From the NCBI GenBank assembly GCA_030686995.1, contig CM060698.1, forward strand, positions 141,999,106 through 142,063,105: a stretch of 64,000 nucleotides of DNA. Reading direction: 5' to 3'. The notes beneath the pieces were generated by a model. That model made no database searches. It was not told the DNA's origin and saw only the letters and a program-made list of their open reading frames with translations. Origin of the DNA: Artemisia argyi (lineage: Eukaryota > Streptophyta > Magnoliopsida > Asterales > Asteraceae). The stretch's first letter is position 1, and every line of letters starts with the position of its first letter. Below, in pieces: positions 1-11,889 of the stretch. The translations under genes were made by a program, and so were the position numbers.

Positions 1-1209
1 GGAGAATGGCGTGTCGCCAGTACTGGTTTTGATTGTGGTGCGATGCGCCATAAGACATGCGAGAGCTCGTCTACCCACCTTCCTTTGTGTCTGTCAAGGC
101 GCGCTTTTATTCCTTCCCCTAGACTGCGGTTTGCGCGCTCAACTAAGCCATTGGTTTGTGGGTGTTTTACTGAAGCGAAGTGTTGCGTGATGTTTAATTG
201 CACGCACCAATCTTTGAATGGGTTATCACAGAATTGTTTTCCGTAGTCCGAAGCGACAGACAATGTTATCCCAGACAAAGCGTTTGACTTGGTTTCCTGT
301 GATGCTTACCACCGCCTTTGCTTCAATCCACTTCGTAAAGTAGTCTATGGCTACGATGAGGAACTTTACTCCTCCTGCTGCAACTGGAAAGGGTCCCGCG
401 ATGTCAATGCCCCATTTGTAAAATGGCCATGGTGAGGTGATGAGTGTTAGCTCTTGTTGTGGTCGGCGCGGGATTGGCCTATGTACTTGACAATTGCTGC
501 ATTTCTTTATCAGATCGCGTGCGTCGCGGTGCATGGTTGGCCAATAATACCCCGACCGTAGAGCGCTTGCCACCACAGATCGCGGTCCTGAGTGCATGCT
601 ACATGATCCAGCTTGGATTTCTTGGAGTACGTAGTCTGCTTGAAGAGGTCCAACACATCTGAGCCAGGGTTGTAAGAAAGAGCGTCGATAGAGTATGTTG
701 TCTCGTAGTTCAAATCGTTGCGCTGTGCGCCGCACTCTTCGAGCGTCCTTATGATCTTGTGGTAAGATTCCCTTTCTAATGAATTCAATGATAGGTGTCA
801 TCCATGTAGGATCTTGTTCATCTATCACTGTGGATATCTCCATTTCCAAGATTGACTTGTTTTGTAGGGTTTCTACCAATACCTGTTTTGAGAGGTGCGC
901 GAAGCTTGTGGATGCAATCTTACTGAGCGCATCAGCCTTCCTGCTGTCTCCTCTGGGCACCTGTTTTATTGTGAACCTGTCAAAGTTTTTAATTAAGGAC
1001 TTGGTTTTTTCCAGGTATTGGATCATGTGTTCATCCTTGGCTTCATATTCACCTAGCACATGGTTAGCAACTAGCCGAGAATCTACATTTGCTTCTAAGT
1101 TGCGTACACCCATTTGGATTGCGATGCGTAGTCCGGCTAGTAGGGCTTCGTATTTTGCCTCATTGTTTATGGCTGTGAATTCAAAGCGCAGCGCATAGGT
1201 GAATTCCAT
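1..1209 (-). pseudogene. Archaeal-type RNase H plus integrase region of the gypsy element
   Basis: The frame entering at 1209 encodes an RNase H-like domain (start ALRFEFTAINNEAKYEALL, then NVDSRLVANHVLGEY), the second RNase H typical of Tat elements. Integrase follows: a zinc-binding region (CSMHSG, then CSNCQVHRP) and the catalytic core with GIDIAGPFP carrying the first Asp. At about 226-245 the frame shifts. The core continues in another frame to the window edge, with SDYGKQF (second Asp) and the HPQTNGLVERANR stretch that includes the catalytic Glu. In the zinc-binding part the usual first His (EIH) is Gln (EIQ). The frameshift and the changed His argue against activity. Confidence 0.85.
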
Positions 1210-1290
1210 ACCTTCTGGATTTGTGAGAATAAGGCCTGCGCCTGATCCATCTACACATGAAGACCCATCAGTGAACAGAATCCAGGGTTC

Positions 1291-2975
1291 CTATAGATCT
1301 GTTTTGGTTGCAGATGATGGACTGTCGCCATCTGGCTTCTCAACGATGAAATCGGCTAATATTTGTCCTTTGATTGCAGTGCGCGGTCTATATGAGATGT
1401 TATATTCACTTAACAATACACTCCACTTTTGTAACCGTCCTGATGCGTCAGGTTTAGAGATAACTTGTTTGATTGGTTGATCGGTGATTACAGCTATTGG
1501 GTGCGCTTGAAAATATCTGCGCAACCTTTTGGCTGCGAATACTAGAGCTAAGACCAGCTTTTCCATAGCGCTGTAGTTAGTCTCTGTCTTCTTCAGGGCT
1601 TTGCTTACAAAGTATATGGGTGTCTGGACGGAGTTTCTATCTGTCAATAGTACTGCGCTAACTGCTCCATGAGTTGCCGATAGGTACATAATTAGCTCTT
1701 CCCCTGGTCGCGGTGCGACAAGTTTGGGAAGAGATGCCAGATGGTGTTTTAGTTGTTGGAAAGCTTCTTCTGCTTCTTCGGTTCAGCGAAAATCTCCCTT
1801 TTTAGTACACTTCGTGAGTGTTTTAAAGAGAGGAAGTGACTTGTCTGCTGACTTAGATAAGAAACGGTTTAGCCCTACTAACTTTCCATTCAATGACTGG
1901 ACTTCTTTGAGTGTGCGCAGTGAGGGGAGATCAATAACAGCCTTTGTTTTTTTTCTGGACAGGGCTTGATTCCATCAGGTTCTATTAAGTATCCAAGGAA
2001 CATGCCTTCGGTTGCGCCAAAGGTGCACTTCTTGGGGTTTAACTTCATGTTTATTCGTCCCAATGTTCTGAACGTTTCCTCGATATCGCGCACCAATTCA
2101 TCCTCTGTGTGGCTTTTGATGACAAGGTCGTCGACGTAGACCTCCAAGTTGCTGCCTACTTGTTTTTCGAAAGCTGTGTCCACCAATCGTTGGTATGTTG
2201 CGCCTGTGTTTTTTAAGCCAAAAGGCATTTTTGTGTAGGAGTACACTCCTTGACTGGTGTGGAAAGCTGTTTTTTCTTCATCTGCAACTGCCATCTGAAT
2301 TTGATGATACCCTTTGTATGCGTCTAGGAAGCATTTGAAAGGGTATCCGCACAGGGATTCTACCTTCCAGTCTATTTCTGGCAGTGGATAGCAGTCCTGT
2401 GGACATGCTTTGTTAAGGTCTGTGAAGTCCACGCACATTCTCCAACTGCCATCGCTCTTTTTTACCATAACTGGGTTAGAGAGCCAGTCGTGGTAGTACA
2501 CTTCGCGCATGATGCCTGCGTCTACGAGTTTATGTACTTCTTCCAGAATAGCCTTTGCACGATCTGGGGCCTGGCCGCGCTTCTTCTGTCGTATTGGGGG
2601 ATATCCTTGTCGGATTTGTAGCTTATGCTCTGTGATGGAGCGTGGCACTCTTGTCATGTGTTTTGGTTCCCATGTGAAGATGTCCAGGTTCTTTTGCAAA
2701 AGTGCGCACACGGCTGCTTTACCTTTGTCAGATAAAGATCCACCAATCGAAACTTGTTGGTCCGGGTAATCGGGATGAATAGCGACCTTTAGGTTTGGTG
2801 TTTTTTCTGTGCGCTGTTCTGGAATATTTTCTACTTCAGTTGTTACCCGCGTTGCATTCCTTTGGTGGTACCGTTGTGTTATAGAGGGTGACAACTCCTC
2901 CTTCCACTGGAAATTTAAGCATTCCGTGCGTTGTGGATGGTACAGCGCGCATGGATGATATTCTAGGTCTCCCAA
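1291..2975 (-). pseudogene. Reverse transcriptase and RNase H region of the gypsy element
   Basis: Reverse transcriptase lies at about 1890-2975. It includes WLSNPVMVKKSDGSWRMCVD, the conserved MPFGLKN turn, and the catalytic YVDD at 2127-2138. A frameshift between about 1970 and 1690 moves to the frame of the first RNase H (1291-1689), with KALKKTETNYSAMEKLVLAL. That frame ends in an in-frame TAG at 1291-1293, just before the second RNase H domain. These are normal parts of a gypsy pol gene. The frameshift and the stop make this copy defective. Confidence 0.88.
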
Positions 2976-3474
2976 TGATGCCGTTGTATGGTGAGGGAGA
3001 CTTTATTACCATGAAATTTATCCATGTTGCGGTTGAGTGTTGTTCATCTCCTACAACCACTAGCAAGCGTAACTGCCCCATGGGCCAAATCTTTTCTCCT
3101 TTGAATCCAGTCAATGACGTTGTTGCTGGTATCAATTGACTTTGGATTTCAGGTCGCAGTCTTTTAAAACAATGATCATACAGGATGTCTGCGGATGCTC
3201 CTCCGTCAATGTACATGCGGTGGATATCATGTCCCCCCGTATGTATTTCAATAGTTAGAGGCTCTGCAACTGCGTTGTCCGCAGCTAGAGTAGGGAAAGA
3301 TATCTCTTTTTCTGGAGAGAATTTTTGGCTGACTCTTTGCTTTATCTTACGCTGCCATGACTGTATCATGTATATGGTATCAGCTTTTTCTTTGGGGGGT
3401 TCTTTCTTACCCCCGTTCCTTTGTTTATCTTTTCCTTCTTTGATGTTTTTGACCATGTTACTCGCAATATCCAT
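2836..3474 (-). pseudogene. Retropepsin-type protease region of the gypsy element
   Basis: The frame contains MYIDGGASADILY at about 3170-3215. This is the aspartic protease active site (D-[GS]-[GA]-S) in the form usual for plant gypsy elements. It is in the same frame as gag, separated only by a TAG at 3478-3480. The reverse transcriptase frame differs and overlaps the end of this one at 2836-2975, so a frame change lies there. This is either a decay frameshift or a remnant of programmed frameshifting; the sequence alone does not decide. Confidence 0.8.
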
Positions 3475-3477
3475 TCC

Positions 3478-5124
3478 CTATGCGCTTTTTCTCTGCGGTG
3501 CGCATTGGTGGAGGCTTGGAAAGTTTGCACCTTCTGTTACAAATATTTCCCTCGGTGTTTTTGTGAGAGGGGTATACTTGTCATTTTCTCTTCCGCTGCG
3601 GTAATTTCTGCTGCGGTTGTTATTCTGATCGTTGGATTGTCTCTTAGGCTGTTCTTGCTGCCTATAATTCGAGTAACCCTTTTTGCTGTCCGCAGTAAAT
3701 GCTTCTCCTTGTATGAAGGATCTGGTGCGCTTTGTTAGCTCATCAAAAGTCTGGGGAACTTTGTCATTTAGCTTTCGGATAAGTTCTGGGTTGTTAATCC
3801 TATTCATGAACCTTGAAATTTTTAGAATTTCAGGACATGCTTTGACTTGTATGCACTCATCATTGAAGCGTTCCATAAAAGCACTGGTTGATTCCCCTTG
3901 GCGCTATTTTACTCTTGCTAATTCAACAGGATTTTTAGCACACTTCTTTCTCTGGGTAAAGTTAAGACGGAATGCTTTCCGTAATTCTTCAAACCCACCA
4001 ATGCTCCTTCGTAGGAGTTTGCTAAACCATGTGCGCGCGTTCCCTACCAACGTAGAATTAAACATATGGCACCACACAGGCTGTGGCCAGTTTTTGATAG
4101 TAGCGGCTAATTCGAAAACTTTCAGATGATCATCCGGATCACCTGTTCCATCATATGTTTTTACATTAGTGGGCATGCGCCTGCGTTTGCGGTCGGAGTA
4201 ATCACTGATGCGTCGCTTAAACGCATCAATTTTCTGGCGTCGCCATGGAAGAGATATGTCTTCCTTCTCTTCTTCGCGGCGTCTTCCTCTTGATTTCCAA
4301 TCTCCTGTTTCTCTATCCTCGTTGTCCGAGGAGTCACTGGAGGAAGAGTAGTTTCTTTTTCAGCGTTTGCGCCGACTTCCTTCAGAAGAAGAGCTTGAGG
4401 GGCTTACACTTGGGGAGCTTCTTTTCCCTAACCTGTCGCGAAGTCTCTTGCTCCCGGATTTGGAGGACCCTTGGCTTGGTGAATGCTGAGGTCCTAATCG
4501 GTCCTGTATCCCTCGACTGCCAAGTCTGGAGTGGACATTAGTGCGCCTCTCGATGTCTTCTGAGTATTGTGAATCAGATGTCGTACCCAGCCTATCGTGG
4601 ATAGTGGTACGTTCTGCGCGTCTTCCTCGTGGGTGGCGCGGTGGTGATGGTTCGCGTTTAGGACTAAAATTGCGTCGAGCTTGTAGGTTCGTACTTGACC
4701 TTCTTCTTGCCTCTTCTTGCATGAGGGCAGTTAGGGTTTCATAATTTTGTGATACAAAATTTCCCAATGTTAGGTTGAGTGTGTCCTCAGTTGCTACAAG
4801 AATGTCTACCTCAGTATTAGGCACCCTATCTCGGTTAGGCGCGCCCGGTGGCACAGTGTTGTTCACTGTAGGTACAGTTTGGTGAGGAGTAGTGAAGAGG
4901 GTGCGCTGGAGTTCCTCAATGCTTGGGACCACTGTGGTGGTTTGGGTAGTCCTTATAGGCAGTTCTACCACTGGAAGAGGTTGGGTTGTCCCTGCCTCTT
5001 GGTGACCAGGTGCGCTGGTTGTCCCAGCAACCTGCCTAGGGGTCAAATCTTGTTGATTCTTCCTCTGGGGGTCACATTTTTCTGGCTGCGGAGTCCGCTG
5101 GCTTGAATTCTTATTCTTCGTCAT
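3478..5124 (-). pseudogene. Gag region of the gypsy element
   Basis: Starts at the ATG at 5124, 16 bases inside the primer-binding site. The N-terminal third is low-complexity, rich in Ser, Arg and Pro (about 4360-4720). The capsid-like core begins near 4176 with MPTNVKTYDGTGDPDDHLKV and NARTWFSKLL, typical of Retrotrans_gag domains. One frame runs through the whole region but holds three stops: TGA at 4360-4362, TAG at 3904-3906 and TAG at 3478-3480. The residues around the second stop (…VK*RQGES…) match the usual gag continuation, so these look like simple nonsense mutations, consistent with an old inactive copy. Confidence 0.82.
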
Positions 5125-5139
5125 TCTAGTTCTTAGTAG

Positions 5140-5158
5140 GGTCCCACGGATGGCGCCA
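5140..5158 (-). other. Primer-binding site of the gypsy element
   Basis: On the minus strand TGGCGCCATCCGTGGGACC follows two bases after the LTR. It starts with the TGGCGCC shared by many plant gypsy primer-binding sites, which prime from a tRNA 3' end. It fixes the orientation and the inner border of the LTR. Confidence 0.75.
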
Positions 5159-5160
5159 CT

Positions 5161-5653
5161 TGTTGATACAAAAGTTGGGCGTTCCTGATTATGGACTCTT
5201 GCTCTCGTACCAATTCGCTTCTTAGTACTTGTAACCTGCGCACTAAGAAAATAAACAACACCGTTAGGCTTATCGTGGGATTGTCTCCCACGATTAGACT
5301 CTGGCGTGAGAGTAAGTAATCGATTTAGGGTTCTCGTAAAGAGTTTAGGGTTTGTGAATCGTACCTTGAATGAGAGTTATGTCATTCCTTATATAGGCGC
5401 AGAATCCTTGTAGGGTTCGTGCTCCTTACGTTTCGTACGCGTGGTACTTATCCGGGTTAAGGATATCTATTCCATAGATAGATGATCCTTATCTATACCG
5501 TGTATAGTTTAATTGGATTTGGGCTTACGTGAGCCTATTCCCATTATTGATGCGGCCCAAGTTATAATAGCCCACGCATGGTGGCTTTGGGCCTTAGTAA
5601 TGTTTATTATTTGGGCTCGTGGCCCATATGTAGACTATACGTCATCATAAACA
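5161..5653 (-). repeat. 5' LTR of the gypsy element
   Basis: Starts TGTTGATACAAAAG next to the primer-binding site and ends near CATCATAAACA, about 493 bp. The inner border is firm. The outer border at 5653 is inferred from a TG...CA structure, because the second LTR is not in the window. Confidence 0.6.
5389..5397 (-). promoter_or_regulatory. TATA-like box inside the gypsy 5' LTR
   Basis: On the minus strand CCTATATAA lies about 230 bases before the inner LTR end, where an LTR promoter would be expected. Position and sequence fit a TATA box; nothing else supports it. Confidence 0.4.
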
Positions 5654-6040
5654 GTGGAAAAAAAATAGTCATGGTTCAAGCCCCGATTGGAGGTTCGAGT
5701 TAATCAAAGTTTTATTATGCATATGTACTATATATATACTTTGCCTAGTAATATAATATAATCACATGGTTTATATTATCTAACATGTTATTAGAACGGG
5801 TCTGATCTCAAGACCTATTCAGCCGCCATGAGTCGTTGCTTTTATGACATTTCATCAAACCCTAGCCGCCAGAAAGTATCCTTTCTACATTAAAAAAAAT
5901 ATACAATTTTCGGCCAAAATCTTACCCATGTACTGTTTGGTCATATTCTATTTGTTTTTCAATTCTTCACGAAGCCCAACTTGAATCACTTTCGTCGACT
6001 GCAGGGTGCGCCGCCACACACCGACGAAAGCCGACTAACG

Positions 6041-6084
<44 letters not shown>

Positions 6085-6669
6085 AAGGTGTGCTTTTATT
6101 TTGTTTTTGTTTTGCTTTTGCTGTTGCTGCATGGTGAAGATTAAATTTCCGTTTGCTGTCGGATATCTATGTTATCTACTTTTGCTACTCCTTTTATTTG
6201 CTTTTGTTGATACTTGAAGAATTGTTTCCTCTTACGGCAGGATTTTTTCATCAACAAATTATGCTTTTATTTATTAATGTAGCTCGAGTTTTCATAATTT
6301 CGTCACTCAAATTGCGAAAATAAATATAGCTCAAACCTGATTATGAATTTAGTGAATTAAGGTTTCATGATAGAATCACAAGTTTTACTTTATTTAACAA
6401 GATGTAATGCGCAAAGAACGCTCAAAATCATGTCAAAAAATAAGTTTTGCACACAAATATAGCTAAAACAATTACTCCCAAGATGATGAGGTAAAGTATT
6501 TTATTAATTTCCCTCTCACGTTACATCTTTCAATATTAAATTAAGTCGACCGTAATTATCTGCGTGACATTTTCTCCCCTTTTCATTACGTATTCACACG
6601 CATAAATATAACTTTTTATGTCCCAATATTTTCCTCATTTTTCTTTCAACATTTCAAACATCTTTCAAA
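5654..6669. other. Intergenic, AT-rich; promoter side of the PADRE gene
   Basis: I see no coding region. There is a run of A at about 6044-6080. CATAAATATAACTTTTTATG at 6599-6618 could supply a TATA element about 60 bases before the gene's ATG. Confidence 0.5.
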
Positions 6670-7170
6670 ATGGGAAACTATGCTTCATCATGCAATCAAA
6701 TGATGCTGCCTAGAATCAAAACCAACAAAGCAGCAAGAGTTATATTCCCAAGTGGCGAAATACGACAATATCAAGAGTCCGTGAAGGCTGCAGAGATTAT
6801 GTTCGAGTGTCCAAACTTTTTTCTTGTCAACTCGGTGTCCTTGAACATAAATAGAAGGTTTTCTCCTTTGTCCGCTGATGAAGAGTTGGAGTCTGGAAAT
6901 ATTTATATCATGTTTCCTATGAGGAGGTTGAATTCAATGGTTACACCGGCTGATATGGCGGTCTTTTGGATGACGGCTAATAGTGCTGCTAAGCGGATTT
7001 CTGGGAAGTCGGTGAGTGGTGATCATGCAACGGTCATGGCGGAGGACAAGGCTGAGCAACGGAGCATGGTTGTGGTCGAGTTGCCAGAGTTTAGTCATAG
7101 GTTGGTTGCTTGCAGGTCAAGGAAACCATTACTTGACACAATTGTGGAGGAACCAGTTTCTTGTGGATGA
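6670..7170 (+). CDS. PADRE (DUF4228) domain protein, 166 aa
   Basis: Single-exon frame with ATG in a clean context after an AT-rich leader and TGA at 7168-7170. The N-terminus MGNYASSCN fits an N-myristoylation signal (Gly2, Ser6), common in this family. The core has KAARVIFPSGEIRQYQESVKA with FPSGE, then AAEIMFECPNFFLVNS and GNIYIMFPMRRL, which match the PADRE/DUF4228 layout. The C-terminal half is less ordered, as usual. PADRE proteins are small plant proteins whose transcripts often respond to pathogens and abiotic stress; their biochemical role is not settled. Length is normal and nothing is broken. Its 3' flank is repeated twice more downstream. Confidence 0.88.
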   Translation: MGNYASSCNQMMLPRIKTNKAARVIFPSGEIRQYQESVKAAEIMFECPNFFLVNSVSLNINRRFSPLSADEELESGNIYIMFPMRRLNSMVTPADMAVFWMTANSAAKRISGKSVSGDHATVMAEDKAEQRSMVVVELPEFSHRLVACRSRKPLLDTIVEEPVSCG

Positions 7171-7182
7171 GAATTAGCAACT

Positions 7183-7870
7183 TTGTGTTATATTTGAACG
7201 TTTTTTAGTTAAGGTATTGAAACTCATAATCCTTTGATTTTTTCTTTTGAACAACATAATCCCTTGATTATTGAATAGGCAATTTTGATACGAAAACATG
7301 TTAACAAGTACAATAAAAAGCTTGCAAGAAAACACATCATAGATTGTCTTAAAAGTCATTGACTTGTTTGTTGAAAGAGTCTATTTGCCCATTAGGGAGA
7401 TAATGGAGTCAAGATACTAATGACTACCATTGACAAATGACAAATTCCATAATGTGTATTTAAAGTTTGTTTGAAATCTTTAGTGGTGTATAAGAAGTCC
7501 AAAATTATGAGGCTTTTAGAAATAACACCTTAGCAACAAATAATAGCTAACTGGTGCTTTTTCCCTTTAAATACTCCCCCAATGACCCGATCCATTCCTA
7601 TACTTTTCATGCGATCCACTTTTAATGTTTTCTACGCTTTATGAAAGAGGTTTGCAATATTCACAAACTAATTTTATCGCAATTATGTGGCATCACACTT
7701 GACCCGCTTTTATTTTCCCCCTTTACCAAATATTATTTTTTAGCAAATTATTTTGGCACATCTCATTTTGTTTAAGAGTTTTTTTTTGTAAAGTTTACGT
7801 GGATATAATATCTCTTTATGAAATGTACATTTGTTTATATAACCTATAATGCACCTTTTCCTCCTCTTGT
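7183..7870 (+). repeat. Block A, copy 1: 3' flank of the PADRE gene
   Basis: Starts 13 bases after the PADRE stop codon and is repeated at 8721-9028 (partial) and 12747-13690 (long, with a Helitron inserted). Shared stretches include GATAATGGAGTCAAGATAC and ATGCGATCCACTTTTAAT. Because copy 1 begins at the gene's 3' UTR, it looks like the source copy. TTTTAATGTTTTC at 7620-7632 is the empty-site equivalent of the Helitron insertion at 13104. Confidence 0.75.
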
Positions 7871-8720
7871 TATACAATCTATGATTAATGAACTTGGTGA
7901 TTTCTCTCAACCTCTCATCTACAATTATAAGATAGTAACTTAGCTCTAATGACTCCCAGGTGATCGTGGCATTTAAATTTGCATTGTCCAAGCTTAAGAA
8001 GAACATGGGTGTTGTGTTGACGATGGTTGGGATGGAAAAAAAAAAGTAGGAAGATGGTAGGACAAGCATGGGCATGACCTTGTAGGCAAATATAGTAAAC
8101 ATGTTGGCATCTAAATCCGTCCAATGTTATTATTTTTTTGTGTTTAATTAGTGCTTTTGACAAACAGATTGTATGGTGAAGACATATGATGGTAATGTTA
8201 GTTATGGTCAATAGTTTTCATAACATGGATTTTTCTTTTTTTACTGAATTGAGTAAATAGTTTATTAGATGTTTGGTAACTTCATGTGTATTATGATGTT
8301 TTGTCTAATAATTTAGTGAGATTTTTTTTTGTTATCCTAATTTAAATAAATGTTTTGGCAACTTGTATTAGATGTTTATATACTCGATTTTGCATTGTAT
8401 AGATTTTGTTTGTGTACATTAGGTTGTTTCTATAAGGGTAAATTTCAAATTACGTCCTTAATGTTTTTGAAAATTGCGAGAAAACCACTGAAAACATCTA
8501 TTTTTTATTTTATTTTATTTTATTTATTTATTTTTTATTTTTTAATTTAGTCACTGAATCTGACGTGGCGTTTCAAAACAGCCACTGAAGCCTAACGATT
8601 GTTAGTTCTCCCGTTAAGTGGTCTCACGCGATTAAAGACCTGAGAGATTACACTTTTCTCTATCTTCACAGTTTTAATGTGTTTCATCCTTGGAACCCAA
8701 GCATTTAAACCCGAAATAGT
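7871..8720. other. Intergenic; possible Mutator-type end remnant
   Basis: No gene seen. About 8438-8650 reads like a decayed terminal region of the 'GGTAAATT...' Mutator-like class found intact at 45771-49537 (AAGGGTAAATTTCAAATTAC, then GTCCTTAATG, later CCCGTTAAGTGG). I see no matching opposite end. Confidence 0.3.
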
Positions 8721-9028
8721 GACTTTGTGTTGTATTTGAATGTTATTTTAGTTAAGGTATTGAAACTCATCCTTTGATTTTACTTTTATTTATTTATTTA
8801 TTTTTAACATCATAACCCTTAGATGATTGACTAGGCAATTTTGATATGAAAACATGTTAAAAAGCACAATAGCGAGCTTGCAAGAAAACACATCTTAGAT
8901 TGTCTTAACAGTCATTGACCTTTTTATTTAAAGTCTGTTTGCCCATTTGGGAGATAATGGAGTCGAGATAATAATGACTACCATTGACGAATGACAAATT
9001 CCATGATATGTATTTAAAGTTTGTATGA
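8721..9028 (+). repeat. Block A, copy 2 (partial)
   Basis: Diverged duplicate of 7183-7482, beginning with TTTGTGTTGTATTTGAATG and running to GTATTTAAAGTTTGTATG. It ends where the 330 bp tandem duplication region begins. Confidence 0.7.
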
Positions 9029-9063
9029 AATTTATGTTGGTTTATAACAATTAACAACTAATG

Positions 9064-9723
9064 CACATGCTGTTTTCCTACACGTGCAAGTTAAATACCT
9101 CAAGAGAACACGAATAAGATTTTTCGCTTTTCAATCAAAAAATTGATATTTCAATCTCTTTCTATGAGCGAAAACCATCATTATTGTATAACTATAAGGA
9201 TCAATTCATGCAAGAAAAAAAATCATGAATTGTTGTAGGGATTTAGGATAAACTACATGAAAAAAGGTGTAATTTACTCTAAATTATAAGAGAAATTACA
9301 TACATATCTAACGAAACTTCAAAAATTACATATTTTCTCAAACACAAGTTTTTAATGCATAATTTACAATCTTATTAAAGCATTCTTTTAGTACACATGC
9401 TGTTTTCCTACACGTGCAAGTTAAATACCTCAAGAGAACACGAATAAGATTTTTCGCTTTTCAATCAAAAAATTGATATTTCAATCTCTTTCTATGAGCG
9501 AAAACCATCATTATTGTATAACTATAAGGATCAATTCATGCAAGAAAAAAAATCATGAATTGTTGTAGGGATTTAGGATAAACTACATGAAAAAAGGTGT
9601 AATTTACTCTAAATTATAAGAGAAATTACATACATATCTAACGAAACTTCAAAAATTACATATTTTCTCAAACACAAGTTTTTAATGCATAATTTACAAT
9701 CTTATTAAAGCATTCTTTTAGTA
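9064..9723 (+). repeat. Tandem duplication, 2 x 330 bp, apparently identical
   Basis: Units 9064-9393 and 9394-9723 match base for base in my reading, each starting CACATGCTGTTTTCCTACAC. A diverged third relative lies at 14812-15073, upstream of the F-box gene. Identity of the two units means a very recent duplication or an assembly artefact. Confidence 0.85.
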
Positions 9724-10030
9724 AATATGTAAATATTAAAGTCTCTTGCTATATGTAAACGCCACTAAATTATATTATGAAATGGGTCAATTACGAAAAT
9801 TAAGTGATGAAAATGGGCTTTGAGCCTTTTAATTGCAGCCCACACACAAACACACCCTAATTTCTAAAGGGGAAGGCCGACTATATTATTCGTTCCATCC
9901 AAATCCTTTTTTCATTCGATTGTTCGTCTTTTATAGTGATTTGAATTTTCCAAGCTTGGCTACAGTTGAATCAGGTGATATATTTTTTCAAACTGATAAC
10001 ATGTTAAACTTCTATTTAGCTAAACTACTT
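9724..10030 (+). repeat. Duplicate of the F-box gene leader region
   Basis: Closely matches 15074-15390, including GGGCTTTGAGCCTTTTAATT, CACCCTAATTTCTAAAGGGG and the possible splice donor ATCAG|GTGATA near 9974. The F-box coding region does not follow, so this is a detached copy of promoter and 5' UTR. Confidence 0.7.
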
Positions 10031-11749
10031 GTGTGTTTAGCGACTACGAGTAGTCTCTAAAGATATAAATGTAGTCGCTAAAAGTTTTGGTCAAAGACGA
10101 GACCAAGAAAGTAGATTTTTTGTCGTTTTGTGGGCTTATTGCGACTATATCGGTAGTCGCTAAAAACTTGTTGTCTCCAAAGCCCAAAATTGACGTAGTG
10201 CATTTGTTATTAGAACATAGTCAGATGAATAATTCTCAATTTTGCTCCTACATTCATAGAATATTGACGTTGTGTATTTATGTTTATACGAATGTGCTTA
10301 CACGCCAAGTAATCAGAATGCTTGTAATGACTGTTTGTTTCTATTTAAGCGCTCAACTATTCTCTTTTTAGGAAAGTCATCCATTGTTTTATGATGATAG
10401 CGACGCATGCATTTGAAAATTCTTCTTTTCTTAACCGTCCAGGTTTTGCTAATGTAATTGATGCATTCTAATTTTAGAAGCCCTTGTTGGTCCGTCTAAA
10501 CATTTTCCACCGTAAGTCGTCTATTGTAGTAATTATTAGAGACATGTCCCTAACATGATCACCTTATCTATACATAAGGGTGAGCATAGGGTGGTTTGGA
10601 TCGGTTTTTGGCTAAAACCAAACTCCGAATCAAAAGCACGGCTTTGAGTTTTTTAAAACCAAACCCCGCACAAAAGGTTTGGCTTTGTTTTTTCGGTTTT
10701 TGGTTTTTCATTATGGGGTCATATTTCTACAAGTTTGGAATTATTTTCTCAAATAGTTATCACATGAATTTGCACAAAGTTATATAAATGATAAAAATTT
10801 GTCAAAGAGGTAAATACGATTATGATGGTATCAGGGTCGTCTCATAGATTTTTGGAAGGTTAAAGCAAAAATATGAAATGAAACATTTTCGACAATATTT
10901 TTTTTGTTGTTAATTTAAATAAATAAGGAGCTTGCCAATAACTAGTTATATCAAAAATTTGGATATCCGAAATTTGCGATGATTGTTTTATGTTAGACCC
11001 ATCATTTTAGGTAAGTTTTTTCAATTCAGATATCCGGAATTTTGGATAACAGTTTTATATATCCGAATTTCCAAATACTTATACTTTTTGGAAAACTTTA
11101 TATGAGTTCAAAAGTTGACATTTCATAAAACCTAATTTTTTAATCATTCTGATCAAATTTTCGGATATCCGAATATGGATATTTTTTAAACACCCACAAA
11201 ATAGCTATCTTCTGCACTTTAATATGTAATGCTATTTTCGTCAATTATACACTTTAAAAGGAAATAGGGCGGGTAACTAAATAGCTATCGTGTGCCTCAT
11301 CCATTTATGCTTGTGTTCATAATATCTCAGAAGCTGTAGCCATTTTGTATTCTCAACTGATCTCATAACCGCATCTCACACTTCGCAATTGCTACATTGG
11401 AATTGTCACGTAATCTATCTATCCTATCTATCTCTTAATTTAGGATTCTTTAAGTAACAATCGCGGTTATGGCGTACTCTCTTAATTTGTGTCACTTCTA
11501 TAACCTAATGGCACATGATGGATTTAATTGGTCTTTTTTTATGATAATTATGATACTTAGTTTTTCTAAGTCAAGTCATGTAAAACAATTTTGTTTTCAT
11601 CCTATTCTAACTCAATTTTAGATTTTTAAAAATTGTGATTAAAATTGGGTGAAGTCATATTTAGCCCTATAATTAAGCTTATGTTTTCCATTGGAAATGG
11701 TTCAAGTCGTGAAGAGTATGAATAAAGAGATAAGTAGTACTATTTTAAA
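10031..11749. other. Intergenic; decayed repeats
   Basis: No gene seen. TAAGGGTGAGCATAGG at about 10575, followed by a GGTTTGG/CCAAACC-rich stretch to about 10720, resembles one end of a hAT-type MITE like those at 44917 and 49804. No second end or target duplication is visible. Confidence 0.35.
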
Positions 11750-11889
11750 CTATTGGATTGTATGAAGAGAGTAGTAAGATACCCTAGAACCAAAGAGTGC
11801 AATTTTTTTTACTTGCACATAAATCTTATGACTTGTACATGTATCTGCAAAAAGTTGTTCTGAATTATTGACAACAGATTCTTGTGTGT

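Larger units (their letters stand above)
1..5653 (-). mobile_element. Ty3/gypsy LTR retrotransposon, Tat/Retand-like, decayed, 3' part outside window
   Basis: Read on the minus strand, from right to left, the order is LTR, primer-binding site, gag, protease, reverse transcriptase, RNase H, a second archaeal-type RNase H, and integrase. The extra RNase H-like domain between RNase H and integrase is the known hallmark of the Tat lineage (Retand/Ogre relatives). The frame is broken by several in-frame stops and at least three frameshifts, so this copy cannot make a full polyprotein. The left edge of the window cuts the element inside the integrase; the 3' LTR lies outside. GC content is higher than in the surrounding AT-rich DNA. 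Lineage assignment is by domain order and motif recognition, without a tree. Confidence 0.9.

Noticed and set aside
1..5653. Possible integrated plant pararetrovirus because of reverse transcriptase motifs
   Set aside because: An integrase, LTR, tRNA primer-binding site next to the LTR and Tat-type second RNase H make it a gypsy retrotransposon. The region 24658-30330 is likewise copia.
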